Origin: Rhizobium sp. Leaf306
GTDB taxonomy: Bacteria > Pseudomonadota > Alphaproteobacteria > Rhizobiales > Rhizobiaceae
Assembly (NCBI RefSeq): GCF_001423425.1
Contig: NZ_LMNX01000004.1
Span: forward strand, 124,001-188,000
Direction: 5' to 3'
DNA: 64,000 bases
Positions 18,751 to 32,633 of the stretch are shown one piece after another. The notes beneath the pieces were generated by a model. The model saw nothing but the letters and a program-made list of their open reading frames with translations. It had not been told where the DNA came from and did not search any database. Both the position numbers and the translations under genes were made by a program. Each line of letters starts with the position of its first letter. Position 1 is the stretch's first letter.

Positions 18751-19638
18751 TTACATCAGCTTCGAGACGAGCGCCTTCAGCGGCTCTTCGATCGCCGGGC
18801 GAATGTCCGGGCGCTGCAGGGCAAAGGCGATATTGGCCATGATGAAGCCGTCCTTGGCGCCGCAGTCGTAGGTCTCGCCCTTGAAGTGGTAGCCGGCAAA
18901 TTCCTGGCTCTTGGCCAGCGCCAGCATGCCGTCGGTCAACTGGATCTCGTTGCCGGCGCCACGTTCCTGGGTTTCCAGGATCTTGAAGATCTCCGGCTGC
19001 AGGATGTAGCGGCCGTTGATGAAGAAATTCGAAGGGGCCGTACCCTTGGCAGGCTTCTCGACCATCTCGGTGATCTTGAAACCGTCGCCGACGGTCTCAC
19101 CCTTGCCGACGATACCGTATTTGTGGGCCTGGTCCGGATCGCATTCCTCGACCGCGAGAACGTTGCCGCCGGTCTGGTCGTAGAGTTCGACCATGCCCTT
19201 GAGGCAGCTCTTCTCCGACGACATGATCATATCCGGCAGCAGAACCGCGAAGGGTTCGTTGCCGACGATGTCGCGCGCACACCATACGGCGTGACCGAGA
19301 CCGAGCGGAACCTGCTGGCGGGTGAAGCTCGCCGTACCGGCCTTCGGCAGGATATGCGAGAGCAGCGTCAGTTCGGCATTCTTGTTGCGCTCGCGCAGCA
19401 TCTGCTCGAGTTCGAACTGAATATCGAAATAGTCTTCGATCACACCTTTGCCACGGCCGGTCACGAATACGAAATGTTCGATGCCGGCTTCCGCCGCTTC
19501 ATCGACCACATACTGGATGACCGGCTTGTCGACGACCGTCAGCATTTCTTTTGGCACAGCCTTTGTGGCCGGCAGGAAGCGGGTGCCGAGGCCCGCAACA
19601 GGGAAGACTGCTTTACGAATTTTCCGTTCTTGTGACAC
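18751..19638 (-). CDS. galU: UTP--glucose-1-phosphate uridylyltransferase
   Basis: 295 residues. It makes UDP-glucose (EC 2.7.7.9), the precursor for exopolysaccharide, cyclic glucan and LPS sugars. The nucleotidyltransferase motif [22 protein letters not shown] is at the N-terminus, followed by [28 protein letters not shown] and AVLLPDMIM. The length matches bacterial GalU. It is transcribed alone, convergent with the sugar permease. Confidence 0.96.
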   Translation of the reverse strand: MSQERKIRKAVFPVAGLGTRFLPATKAVPKEMLTVVDKPVIQYVVDEAAEAGIEHFVFVTGRGKGVIEDYFDIQFELEQMLRERNKNAELTLLSHILPKAGTASFTRQQVPLGLGHAVWCARDIVGNEPFAVLLPDMIMSSEKSCLKGMVELYDQTGGNVLAVEECDPDQAHKYGIVGKGETVGDGFKITEMVEKPAKGTAPSNFFINGRYILQPEIFKILETQERGAGNEIQLTDGMLALAKSQEFAGYHFKGETYDCGAKDGFIMANIAFALQRPDIRPAIEEPLKALVSKLM

Positions 19639-19836
19639 TCATGCCTCCTGATGCATTTCGCTGTGCGGTTTCGGGTCTTTTGTCGGCTGTAATAAACATT
19701 TGCTACCTTTTAGCAAAGATCTGCCCCGGCCGCGCGTTTCATGGTAAAGAATTTGTTGACCCTATCCTGTTATCACATCGTTGAGCCGCATCCCGATCTC
19801 GCCATGATGGCCAGAATAAAAATGGACCGACTGCCG

Positions 19837-21057
19837 ATGAAAAAAATCAGCCCCAATCGCTTCCGCGCAACGATCTTCTCGCTTGTCGCCGGCCTTGCCA
19901 TATCGACCTGCGCGATAGATGCCCGCGCCGATGCCGGTTTCAAGACGTGGGTTGCAAATTTCTATTCGACTGCTGCCAAAAGCGGCATCAGTCGCTCGAC
20001 CTATGATCGCGCCTTTGCAGGCATCAGCGGTCCCGACCAGGAAGTCCTGCGCAAGGCCGAGTACCAGCCGGAATTCAAGTCGAAAATCTGGGATTATCTC
20101 GACAGCCGCGTCAATCCCTACACGGTCAAGATCGGCCGCGAAATGGCTGCCCGCCATGGCGCGACGCTGAACGCCGTGGAGCGGCATTTCGGTGTCGACA
20201 GAAACATTCTCCTCGCCATCTGGTCGATGGAATCCAACTATGGCGCAGCTCTGGAAAATCCCGAACGTCTGCACCACGTGCCGCAGGCACTGGCGACGCT
20301 CGGGTGGGGCGATCCGAAGCGCGGCAAGTTCGCGCGCAACCAGCTGATCGCCGCCTTGAAGATCCTGCAGGCAGGCGACGTATCCCCCAAGCAGCTGACC
20401 GGTTCCTGGGCAGGCGCGATGGGCCATACCCAGTTCATCCCGACGAGCTACCTGCTCTATGCGGTCGACGCTGATGGCAACGGCAAGCGCGACATCTGGC
20501 ATTCGGTTCCCGATGCGCTGGCGACCTCCGCCAACCTCCTGGCCAAGAACGGCTGGACTGCCGGCAAGACCTGGGGCTACGAATCCGTGCTTCCCGCCGG
20601 CGCCGCAAAATACGAAGGCCAGAGCAAGACCTTGGCGCAGTGGGCAGCGCTGGGCTTCCAGCGTCCGAACGGCAAGGGTTTTCCGCGCGGAGCAGACCGC
20701 GCGACATTGAAGCTGATGGCCGGCGCGAACGGTCCAGCCTACCTGATGCTCTCCAACTTCTTCACCATCAAGCGCTACAACGCAGCCGACAGCTACGCGC
20801 TCGCGGTCGGTCTTCTCGCCGACGAAATCGCAGGTTTCGGCGGTGTACAGCAGTCCTGGCCGCGCCCCAACGGCACGCTCGACATCAAGGAAAAGTTCGA
20901 GCTGCAGAGCCGCATGAAGGAACTCGGCTATTACGAAGGCGAAGTGGACGGCAATTTCGGCTCCGGCTCGAAGGCCGCGATCTCCGCCATTCAGAAGCGC
21001 CTTGGCATGCAGCCGGATGGCGAGCCGTCGCATTCTCTTCTCAAGGCGATCCGTTGA
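19837..21057 (+). CDS. lytic murein transglycosylase (MltB-like) with peptidoglycan-binding domain
   Basis: 406 residues from ATG 19837 (MKKISPNRFRATIFSLVAG), which gives a signal peptide; an in-frame ATG at 19741 would bury it. The SLT_2 domain (about 35-330) has the catalytic Glu in SMESNYGAALENPERLHHV, plus GSWAGAMGHTQFIPTSYL and DADGNGKRDIW. A C-terminal peptidoglycan-binding domain 1 (about 345-405; LQSRMKELGYYEGEVDGNFG) follows. The enzyme cleaves glycan strands to 1,6-anhydro-MurNAc products in the periplasm. The next gene encodes a DUF459 SGNH hydrolase and may be co-expressed. Confidence 0.93.
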   Translation: MKKISPNRFRATIFSLVAGLAISTCAIDARADAGFKTWVANFYSTAAKSGISRSTYDRAFAGISGPDQEVLRKAEYQPEFKSKIWDYLDSRVNPYTVKIGREMAARHGATLNAVERHFGVDRNILLAIWSMESNYGAALENPERLHHVPQALATLGWGDPKRGKFARNQLIAALKILQAGDVSPKQLTGSWAGAMGHTQFIPTSYLLYAVDADGNGKRDIWHSVPDALATSANLLAKNGWTAGKTWGYESVLPAGAAKYEGQSKTLAQWAALGFQRPNGKGFPRGADRATLKLMAGANGPAYLMLSNFFTIKRYNAADSYALAVGLLADEIAGFGGVQQSWPRPNGTLDIKEKFELQSRMKELGYYEGEVDGNFGSGSKAAISAIQKRLGMQPDGEPSHSLLKAIR

Positions 21058-21103
21058 GGCTAGCATGCGATGCGCCGCATCGTGAACGGTGCGGCCAAAA
21101 GGC

Positions 21104-22333
21104 ATGAAAACGATGAAGCTCTTGCGCCACAACAGGCCAAACCGACGCCTGGTCCGGACGGTATTCATGGTAGCGACCAGCCTCGTGCTGTCGCTGCCAT
21201 CAACCGTTTCGTTTGCCCAGGACGGCGGCGATCGGCGCAATCTGTTCAACATGCTGTTCGGTGCGCCGCGCACAGAGCGATATGAACGCTACGAACGTCC
21301 GACCCGGCGATATGACCGGCAGGATGGATCGATCATCGAGATGGCGCCACGCCGGCAGAGAAGCCGTGCCACTCCGCAGGCTGCGGTTCCCCGCACGAGG
21401 ACGGCACCGATACCCTCTCAGCCCCAGGCCGAACCCGTCGCCAAACTGGAAACCGCCAAGAAAATACTCGTTATCGGCGATTTTCTCGCCGGCAATATCG
21501 GGGGTGAGCTGGAAACGACGTTTGCGACCTCCCCGGGGGTTTCGATCATCAGCCGCAGCGACGGATCCTCCGGCCTGGTGCGCGACGACCATTACGACTG
21601 GCTTGGCCAACTGCCGGCTATTCTCGACGAGGCCAAACCCGCGATCGTGGTCGTCATGCTGGGTGCCAACGACCGCCAGCAAATGGACACCGCCAGCGGC
21701 CGCGAGAAATTCCGCACGGATGCCTGGTTCAAACAATATGAAACCCGTGTCGCGGAGCTTGCCGGCATGATCGCGCAGCGCAAGCTGACGCTGCTTTGGG
21801 TCGGCCTGCCGGCGTTCCAGTCGCCATCGATGATGGCGGACGCGGTCACGCTCAACACGCTTTATCGGGGACAGGTGGAGAAGGTCGGCGGCGAATTCGT
21901 CGACATCTGGGACGGCTTCGTCGACGAGGACGGCAGGTTCGTCCTGACTGGCTCGGACGTCAACGGACAGCAGGTACGCCTGCGCAATTCCGACGGCATC
22001 ACGCTCACCAAGCCCGGCAAGGAAAAGCTCGCCTTCTATGTCGACAAGGTCCTGCGCCGGCATCTGGGCGACATGGCAAGTCCCGATCTCGCCAAATTCG
22101 ACAGCAGCACCCTCCCGCCGCTCCAGACGCTCGAATCTCCTGCCAACCCCGAAGTGCCCGTACGGCCGATCAGCCTGGTTGACCCGGAGCTGGACGGCGG
22201 CCAGGAGCTTCTGGGCGGCAATGCGCCACCGGCCCGTCTGACGGAAACGCCGCGCGACAAACTGGTCAAACGCGGCGAACTCGAGCCCGCCCCGGCCGGT
22301 CGGATCGACGACTACCGGCTCACGACCCAGTAG
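21104..22333 (+). CDS. DUF459 SGNH/GDSL-like hydrolase family protein
   Basis: 409 residues if started at ATG 21104 (MKTMKLLRHNRPNRR); an ATG at 21113 is equally possible. A signal peptide or anchor (TVFMVATSLVLSLPSTVSFA) is followed by an Arg-rich stretch (TERYERYERPTRRYDRQ, about 45-100). The SGNH core comes next: IGDFLAGNIGGEL replaces the usual GDS block, with VVMLGANDRQQM and the C-terminal substrate half. The Pro-rich tail is probably unstructured. It follows the lytic transglycosylase by 46 bp. A role in cell-envelope polymer modification is plausible but unproven. Confidence 0.82.
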   Translation: MKTMKLLRHNRPNRRLVRTVFMVATSLVLSLPSTVSFAQDGGDRRNLFNMLFGAPRTERYERYERPTRRYDRQDGSIIEMAPRRQRSRATPQAAVPRTRTAPIPSQPQAEPVAKLETAKKILVIGDFLAGNIGGELETTFATSPGVSIISRSDGSSGLVRDDHYDWLGQLPAILDEAKPAIVVVMLGANDRQQMDTASGREKFRTDAWFKQYETRVAELAGMIAQRKLTLLWVGLPAFQSPSMMADAVTLNTLYRGQVEKVGGEFVDIWDGFVDEDGRFVLTGSDVNGQQVRLRNSDGITLTKPGKEKLAFYVDKVLRRHLGDMASPDLAKFDSSTLPPLQTLESPANPEVPVRPISLVDPELDGGQELLGGNAPPARLTETPRDKLVKRGELEPAPAGRIDDYRLTTQ

Positions 22334-22451
22334 GTCTTTGACACGAGCGCGAGCTCTCGCCTGTAGCTTCGTGAAAAAACGTGCTACATAGTCATAAATT
22401 CCCAGTTCAGACGTGCATGGCCTAGCTGATCTCTTTTATCGGAGTGCCCGC

Positions 22452-23372
22452 ATGAACCTGCTTTTTCGCGTTATCGTATCAACGATTCTGCTTGCGACGC
22501 CGGTCCTTGCAGAGGTTCCGCCGTTTCCATCCACCTTCAGGACCCAAACTGTCCATGTCGGCAACGTAGACATCCATCTCCGGATTGGCGGCAGGGGACC
22601 TGCCGTCGTTCTGCTACATGGCTACGGCGAAACCGGCGACATGTGGGCGCCTCTGGCTGCAAAGCTCGAGATGGATCATCTGGTCATCGTTCCCGATCTT
22701 CGCGGCATGGGTCTGTCATCACACCCCGAAGGCGGCTTCGACAAGGCAAGCCAGGCCCGCGACCTGGCCACCATTCTGAACGGACTGCACATTGATCGTT
22801 TCTCGCTGGTCACGCACGATATCGGCAACATGGTGGGCTTTGCCCTCGCGACGCAGCAACCCGCCCGCGTGACCCGCTTCGCGCTGCTCGATGCGCCCGT
22901 TCCCGGCATCGGCCCATGGGACGAGATCCTGAAAAACCCGCTTCTCTGGCATTTCCGCTTCGGGGGGCCGGACATGGAGCGTCTCGTCGCCGGGCGCGAG
23001 CGGCTCTATCTGGACCGGTTCTGGAACGAATTTTCCGCCGACCCAAAGCGGTTCGACGAAGCATCCCGCAAACACTATGCCGCCCTCTATGCCTTGCCCG
23101 GCGCCATGCATTCCGGCTTCGCCCAGTTCGCGGCCTTCGACCAGGATGCGATCGACAACCGCGCCTGGGCAGCCACGGGCGCAAAACTGGAAATGCCCAT
23201 TCTGGCCGTTGGCGGTGAAAAGTCCTTCGGGCCGGGCATGGCGGCGGTGATGCGCACCGCAGCCACGCAGGTCAGCGAGGGCGTAATCGCCGATGCCGGC
23301 CACTGGCTGCTGGAAGAACAGCCGGATGCCACCGTCAAGATGATCGACGCGTTTCTCTCCAGCAGCGAGTGA
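22452..23372 (+). CDS. secreted alpha/beta hydrolase (epoxide hydrolase/dehalogenase type)
   Basis: 306 residues from ATG 22452, with a signal peptide (MNLLFRVIVSTILLATPVLA). The alpha/beta-hydrolase fold shows an oxyanion-hole block VLLHGYGETGDMW, a nucleophile elbow THDIGNMVG with Asp in the nucleophile place, and a terminal GHWLLEEQPD supplying the histidine. An Asp nucleophile is characteristic of epoxide hydrolases and haloacetate/haloalkane dehalogenases rather than esterases. The substrate is unknown. A periplasmic location is less usual for that group. Confidence 0.85.
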   Translation: MNLLFRVIVSTILLATPVLAEVPPFPSTFRTQTVHVGNVDIHLRIGGRGPAVVLLHGYGETGDMWAPLAAKLEMDHLVIVPDLRGMGLSSHPEGGFDKASQARDLATILNGLHIDRFSLVTHDIGNMVGFALATQQPARVTRFALLDAPVPGIGPWDEILKNPLLWHFRFGGPDMERLVAGRERLYLDRFWNEFSADPKRFDEASRKHYAALYALPGAMHSGFAQFAAFDQDAIDNRAWAATGAKLEMPILAVGGEKSFGPGMAAVMRTAATQVSEGVIADAGHWLLEEQPDATVKMIDAFLSSSE

Positions 23373-23572
23373 TGCGATCACAAAACCAGGCGCTTATTGT
23401 GGAAAGCAAGCGTCGCCCAAGCAGCAATTCGCTTCGATCCTACTGATGACCGTCTGCGCGCAGGAATCGGATCGTGAAATTACTGATCCGGGCGATGCAC
23501 AGCGTATCGAGCAGGCCAAGATCGATTGCGGGATGGTCATGGGCAAGCATGACCTGATTCTCCCGAAACAAA

Positions 23573-23607
23573 AACGGCCCCTCCCCGCGAAACGGAGAGA
23601 GGCCGTT
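23573..23607 (-). terminator. terminator downstream of gltD
   Basis: On the minus strand, AACGGCC-type arms (23573-23579 and 23601-23607) with partial pairing of the inner CTCCCC/GAGAG bases, followed by a U-run (from AAAA at 23571 on the plus strand). It lies 17 bp past the gltD stop. Confidence 0.7.
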
Positions 23608-23623
23608 CATTTTGACAAATCAG

Positions 23624-25078
23624 TTAGCGCGGCAGGACGCTCGATCCCATCAGCGCTTCGTCGATGGCTCGTGCTGCCTGACGGCCTTCGCGGATCGCCC
23701 ACACGACCAGCGACTGGCCGCGGCGCACGTCGCCGGCGGTCCACAGCTTGTCGACCGAGGTCTTGTAGTCGCGCTCGTTGGCGATGACGTTGGTGGAGCC
23801 GCGGCGGTCGACATTGAGTGCCAGCTTGCCGTCGAGTTCGGACAGCACGCTGTCGGTCGCGGGGCCCGAGAAGCCGATGGCGATGAAGGCGAGATCGGCC
23901 TTGATGATGAAGTCGGTGCCCGCGATCGGCTGGCGGCGATCATCCACTTCGCAGCAGCGAACGCCGGTCAGCTGGCCGTCTTCTCCGACGAATTCGAGCG
24001 TTGCTACCTGAAACTCGCGGATCGCGCCTTCGGCCTGGCTGGACGAGGTGCGCATCTTGGTGGCCCAGAATGGCCAGACGGCAAGCTTGTCTTCCTTTTC
24101 CGGCGGCTGCGGGCGGATGTCGAGTTGGGTCACCTTGACCGCACCCTGACGGAACGCGGTGCCGACGCAGTCAGACGCGGTATCGCCACCACCGACGACG
24201 ACGATATGCTTGCCACCGGCAAGGATCGGCTCGGCGGCCCATGCGACGCTGTCGATATTTTCGCGACCGATGCGGCGGTTCTGCTGCACCAGATACGGCA
24301 TCGCATCATAGACGCCATGCAGATCCGTGCCGGGAATCCCGGCCGGACGCGGGGTTTCCGAACCGCCGCAATAGAGCACGGCATCGAATTCCGCGGTCAG
24401 TTCCTCCACCTTCTTGTCCACGCCGATATTGACGCCGTAGTGGAAGGTCACGCCTTCGCCGGTCATCTGCTCGACGCGGCGGTCGATGAAGTTCTTCTCC
24501 ATCTTGAAATCAGGAATGCCGTAGCGCAGCAGCCCGCCGGCCTTGGACTCGCGCTCGAACAGATGCACGTCGTGACCCGCGCGGGAGAGCTGCTGGGCAG
24601 CCGCCATGCCGGCCGGGCCGGAACCGATGACGGCAACCTTGCGGCCAGTCTTCACGGTCGCCGGCTGCGGCACGATATAGCCGAGCTCATAGGCCTTGTC
24701 GGCAATCGCCTGCTCGACCGTCTTGATCGCGACCGGCGCATCTTCGAGGTTGAGCGTGCAGGCTTCCTCGCACGGCGCGGGACAAACGCGACCGGTGAAT
24801 TCCGGGAAGTTGTTGGTGGAATGAAGGTTGCGGATCGCCTCCTCCCACTTGTTGTTGTAGACGAGGTCGTTCCAGTCGGGGATCTGGTTATGAACAGGGC
24901 AGCCGGTCGGGCCGTGGCAATAGGGAATGCCACAGTCCATGCAGCGGGCCGCCTGTTTCGTCACTTCCGCATCCGACATCGGAATGGTGAATTCGCGGAA
25001 ATGGCGGATACGATCGGACGCCGGCTGGTACTTGCCAACCTGCCGGTCGATTTCCATGAATCCAGTGACCTTGCCCAT
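23624..25078 (-). CDS. gltD: glutamate synthase [NADPH] small (beta) subunit
   Basis: 484 residues. GltD passes electrons from NADPH through FAD to the large subunit for glutamate formation from 2-oxoglutarate and glutamine. The N-terminal iron-sulfur cysteines are present (AARCMDCGIPYCHG, TGCPVHNQIPDWND, CPAPCEEACTLNL, about residues 35-110). The FAD loop (VAVIGSGPAGMAAAQQLS) and the NADPH-site VVVGGGDTASDCVG also follow. It is downstream of gltB on the same strand, 330 bp away, a wide gap that holds an antitoxin-like relic. Confidence 0.97.
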   Translation of the reverse strand: MGKVTGFMEIDRQVGKYQPASDRIRHFREFTIPMSDAEVTKQAARCMDCGIPYCHGPTGCPVHNQIPDWNDLVYNNKWEEAIRNLHSTNNFPEFTGRVCPAPCEEACTLNLEDAPVAIKTVEQAIADKAYELGYIVPQPATVKTGRKVAVIGSGPAGMAAAQQLSRAGHDVHLFERESKAGGLLRYGIPDFKMEKNFIDRRVEQMTGEGVTFHYGVNIGVDKKVEELTAEFDAVLYCGGSETPRPAGIPGTDLHGVYDAMPYLVQQNRRIGRENIDSVAWAAEPILAGGKHIVVVGGGDTASDCVGTAFRQGAVKVTQLDIRPQPPEKEDKLAVWPFWATKMRTSSSQAEGAIREFQVATLEFVGEDGQLTGVRCCEVDDRRQPIAGTDFIIKADLAFIAIGFSGPATDSVLSELDGKLALNVDRRGSTNVIANERDYKTSVDKLWTAGDVRRGQSLVVWAIREGRQAARAIDEALMGSSVLPR

Positions 25079-25114
25079 GTTTCATCCCTCAATCTTCGCC
25101 GCTAGCGCAGCCAG

Positions 25115-25356
25115 TTACTCAACAGGTCTCGCCGTCTCGGGCCCGGTATCATCTCCCCAATCACCGAATGGGCTGAACCTGGAACTCATAGCCTCACATG
25201 CTTCCTTCTCCGCAGGATGAAGAGATATTATTCCGTCCTTATCCTGTCGGATGATGATCTTGTCCCCTCAAGGAAGAAGTCATCGGGAATAGCAACGAGA
25301 CGACGCTTACCCTCTCTGATGATTTCGCTCTCGCGTTCTCTTGGTAGTGGTCCCAT
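25115..25356 (-). pseudogene. frameshifted AbrB/MazE (VapB)-like antitoxin remnant
   Basis: From ATG 25356 (ribosome-binding site GGAGG six bases upstream) the frame reads MGPLPRERESEIIREGKRR then LVAIPDDFFLEG and stops soon after in frame. Restoring one G in the 4-G run at 25264-25267 lets the frame continue DKIIIRQDKDGIISLHPAEK and on to a TAA at 25115, about 80 codons. The restored pattern (V-x-IP-x-x-F-x-LEGD-x-I-x-IR) is that of SpoVT/AbrB-type antitoxins. No toxin gene fits in the 36 bp before gltD. The lesion could be genuine decay or a homopolymer sequencing error. Confidence 0.6.
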
Positions 25357-25368
25357 GGGCGCCTCCAT

Positions 25369-25386
25369 TATGAGCTTACGCTCATA
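25369..25386. promoter_or_regulatory. palindrome upstream of the antitoxin relic
   Basis: TATGAGC-TTAC-GCTCATA is a perfect 7-bp inverted repeat lying 22 bp after the gltB stop and just upstream of the relic's ribosome-binding site. Antitoxins usually repress their own promoter through such palindromes, so this may be the old operator; a short mRNA stem-loop is the alternative. Confidence 0.45.
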
Positions 25387-25408
25387 GCACAAGGCGCCCA
25401 CAGTTGAA

Positions 25409-30145
<4,737 letters not shown>

Positions 30146-30622
30146 TGCTATTCCTCCTGTTGGCCACTCACGATCGAGCTTGCAAACGGCGTATTCTTCA
30201 TTTCACCCGAAGAAATGCCTCGTCCTTTCAGGTGGCAGACTGCTGAAGCACGAAGCCCTTGAGAGTGCGAAGCATACCCTTGAACACGTCGACGGTCACC
30301 GCTCGGAAGCGAAAAACCACCTTCAGTTCAAAAATTAGGACAACATTTCTGTCCTAATTCTCGAATTTTATGACATATGTGCCGCCTGTCTTCAATCCCC
30401 GGCCCACGAAAAAGTTAAAGCTAAACGACACTTGATTACTGGTTGCGATGCCAGCTTGAAATAATCTTGCGCCGCGAATGCCAAAACTCGGCTTTGATTA
30501 CGCGGCACGAGCAGACACCGCTCATTCGGCACGTTTCCCGATTGATCAACGGTCCAAAAGGCTTATGGTCCGCCTCGCTCAAAGCCCCGCATCTTATCCC
30601 ACATCGCTTGCAAGGTAACGTC
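30146..30622. other. divergent intergenic region between gltB and threonine aldolase gene
   Basis: 477 bp holding the promoters of both divergent genes. The ribosome-binding site of gltB (GGAGGAATAGC before the ATG at 30145) is clear. The distinctive element is a 27-bp inverted repeat at 30333-30359, in an AT-rich segment at 30310-30400, listed separately. No RNA gene was recognised. Confidence 0.6.
30333..30359. promoter_or_regulatory. 10-bp-arm palindrome, putative operator upstream of gltB
   Basis: AATTAGGACA (30333-30342), 7-base spacer, TGTCCTAATT (30350-30359), perfectly symmetric. It lies about 190 bp before gltB and 264 bp before the threonine aldolase gene. The arm and spacer sizes suit a dimeric transcription factor; with T-rich flanks it could also form an RNA hairpin. 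No regulator can be named from sequence. Confidence 0.6.
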
Positions 30623-31675
30623 ATGTTCTTCGCCTCGGACAACTGGGCTGGCGCCCATCCCGCAATCAATGAACGCTTGTCGAAGGAATCCACCCGCTTT
30701 GCCGCGGCCTACGGCAACAGCGAGCTCGACCGCTCGATCGAGGCTCGCTTCAACGAGATGTTTGAACGCGACGTCGCCGTCTTCTTTGTCGCGACCGGCA
30801 CGGCAGCCAATTCGCTAGCGCTTGCCAGCGTCGCCCGCCCCGGCGGCCTCACCTTTTGTCATTCCGAAGCGCATGTGATCGAGGACGAATGCGGAGCACC
30901 CGACTTCTTCTCGGGCATGCGCATGGTCGCGGTCGAGGGCCCGGCCGGCAAAATGCTGCCGGAAAACCTCGTGGAGCGCATCTCACGCTACCCGCAGGAC
31001 GCCATTCACCACGGCCGCGCCGCCGCCATCACCATGACGCAGGCAACAGAAGTCGGCACGATCTATACGCTCGATGAAATCGACGCGATCGCAAAGATCG
31101 CCAAGGACAACGGTCTGCCGCTGCACATGGACGGGGCCCGCTTCGCCAATGCTCTGGTCGCGCTTGATTGCTCGCCCGCCGAGATGACCTGGAAGCGCGG
31201 CGTCGACGTGCTGTCCTTCGGCGGCACCAAGAACGGCTGCTGGTGCGCCGAGGCGATCGTGTTCTTCAATCCTGATCTCGCCAAGGATTTTGCATTCCTG
31301 CGCAAGCGCAGCGCACAGCTGTTTTCGAAATCGCGCTTTATCGCAGCCCAGTTCGACGCCTATCTGAAGGACGACCTGTGGATGGGTCTCGCCGGCCATG
31401 CCAACACCATGGCCGATCGCCTGCGCACCGGCTTCGGCGCGCTCAACAGCGCCCGGCTTGCCTGGCCGACGACATCGAACGAAGTGTTCGCGGTCCTGCC
31501 GAAAGCCTCAGCCAAGGCCGCCGAAGAACAGGGCGCACGCTTCTACAACTGGCCGGCACCCCGCGACATTCCGGAAAAGGTCAAGGCAGACGAAGTGCTC
31601 ATCCGCATGGTCACATCGTTTGCGACCACGGAAGAGGACGTCGACCAGTTCCTGTCGATCTGCGCTTCCGCCTGA
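30623..31675 (+). CDS. ltaE: low-specificity L-threonine aldolase family PLP enzyme
   Basis: 350 residues from ATG 30623 (MFFASDNWAGAHPAINERL); the 60 codons of open frame before it look non-coding. Beta-eliminating lyase fold: ATGTAANSLALASVARPGG binds PLP phosphate, LPLHMDGARFANALV carries the cofactor-pairing Asp, and LSFGGTKNGCW contains the Schiff-base lysine. It cleaves L-threonine or allo-threonine to glycine and acetaldehyde. It ends 4 bp from the convergent LysR gene. Confidence 0.92.
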   Translation: MFFASDNWAGAHPAINERLSKESTRFAAAYGNSELDRSIEARFNEMFERDVAVFFVATGTAANSLALASVARPGGLTFCHSEAHVIEDECGAPDFFSGMRMVAVEGPAGKMLPENLVERISRYPQDAIHHGRAAAITMTQATEVGTIYTLDEIDAIAKIAKDNGLPLHMDGARFANALVALDCSPAEMTWKRGVDVLSFGGTKNGCWCAEAIVFFNPDLAKDFAFLRKRSAQLFSKSRFIAAQFDAYLKDDLWMGLAGHANTMADRLRTGFGALNSARLAWPTTSNEVFAVLPKASAKAAEEQGARFYNWPAPRDIPEKVKADEVLIRMVTSFATTEEDVDQFLSICASA

Positions 31676-31678
31676 TCG

Positions 31679-32536
31679 TCAGCCCTGCTTTTGCGGCGCA
31701 ATCTGCGCCGTAATCAGGCTGGACAGGGCCTCGACCAGCGCGGCATCTGCGCCGCGCCTGGAAATCAGCACGAACTCGACATCCTGCAGCGTTGGCAAAC
31801 GGTCCCCGGTGATCTCCTTGAGGCCTTCGGGCGCCATGCTGCGCGGCTGCACGAGCACGCCCATTCCCGCCCGCGCCGCAGCCGTCAGACCGCTGAGACT
31901 GCCGCAGGTGCAGACGATCCGCCAGGACATACCGGCTCCATCCAGCGCCTCTTGCGCCACCCGCCGCGTGATCGAGGGCGACGGGAAGGCGATCAGCGGC
32001 AGAGCATCGGTCCGGTCGATCATGCGCTCCGGATCCCGCGCCAGCCACACAAGCGGCTCGCGGTAGAGCAGACGCCCATGGGTTTCCCCCACATGCCGTT
32101 TGGCGAGAACCAGATCGAGATCGCCCGCGTCCTGCATCTGATTGAGCACGGCCGACAGCGCCACGGTCAGCTCCAGATCGACGAGTGGATGCAAACGAAT
32201 AAAATCTTCGAGAATGCCCGTCAGCCGGCTCGCAACCACATCCTCGGAAACGCCGAGCCGCAATCTGCCACGCAGCCGGCTTTCGCCGAACAGCGAGGAC
32301 ACCTTGCTGTTGAGATCCAGCATTCCGCGCGCATAGCCCAGCAGCGCCTCCCCTTCCGTCGTCAGCCGCACGTGGTGCGTATCCCGCGAAACGAGCTGAC
32401 GCCCGAGCGACTTTTCCAACCGCTGGATATGCTGGGTAACGGTCGACTGCCCGAGCCCCAGCCGCGCTGCCGTATCGGTAAAACTTCCCGTCTGCTCCAG
32501 CACAAGAAAACTGTTCAGGTGATGCAGGTTGAGCAT
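31679..32536 (-). CDS. LysR family transcriptional regulator
   Basis: 285 residues: helix-turn-helix (FLVLEQTGSFTDTAARLGLG, STVTQHIQRLEKSLGRQLV) followed by a LysR substrate domain (RLRLGVSEDVVASRL). Divergent from an SBF-family symporter gene across 97 bp, so regulation of that transporter is the simplest inference. The ligand is unknown. Confidence 0.92.
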   Translation of the reverse strand: MLNLHHLNSFLVLEQTGSFTDTAARLGLGQSTVTQHIQRLEKSLGRQLVSRDTHHVRLTTEGEALLGYARGMLDLNSKVSSLFGESRLRGRLRLGVSEDVVASRLTGILEDFIRLHPLVDLELTVALSAVLNQMQDAGDLDLVLAKRHVGETHGRLLYREPLVWLARDPERMIDRTDALPLIAFPSPSITRRVAQEALDGAGMSWRIVCTCGSLSGLTAAARAGMGVLVQPRSMAPEGLKEITGDRLPTLQDVEFVLISRRGADAALVEALSSLITAQIAPQKQG

Positions 32537-32633
32537 GGTTATCCGACTTCGCGATAGCTGTTAGTGTTTGCATTCAAATTCATGATAAGCGAAGACAGCC
32601 TCGACAAACAATGAAATCGTCGAAGGATTTTCC

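Noticed and set aside
23446..23570. Possible coding remnant between the hydrolase gene and gltD
   Set aside because: A short frame (MTVCAQESDREITDPGDAQR...) has no recognisable homology, runs into the antisense of gltD, and lacks a ribosome-binding site.
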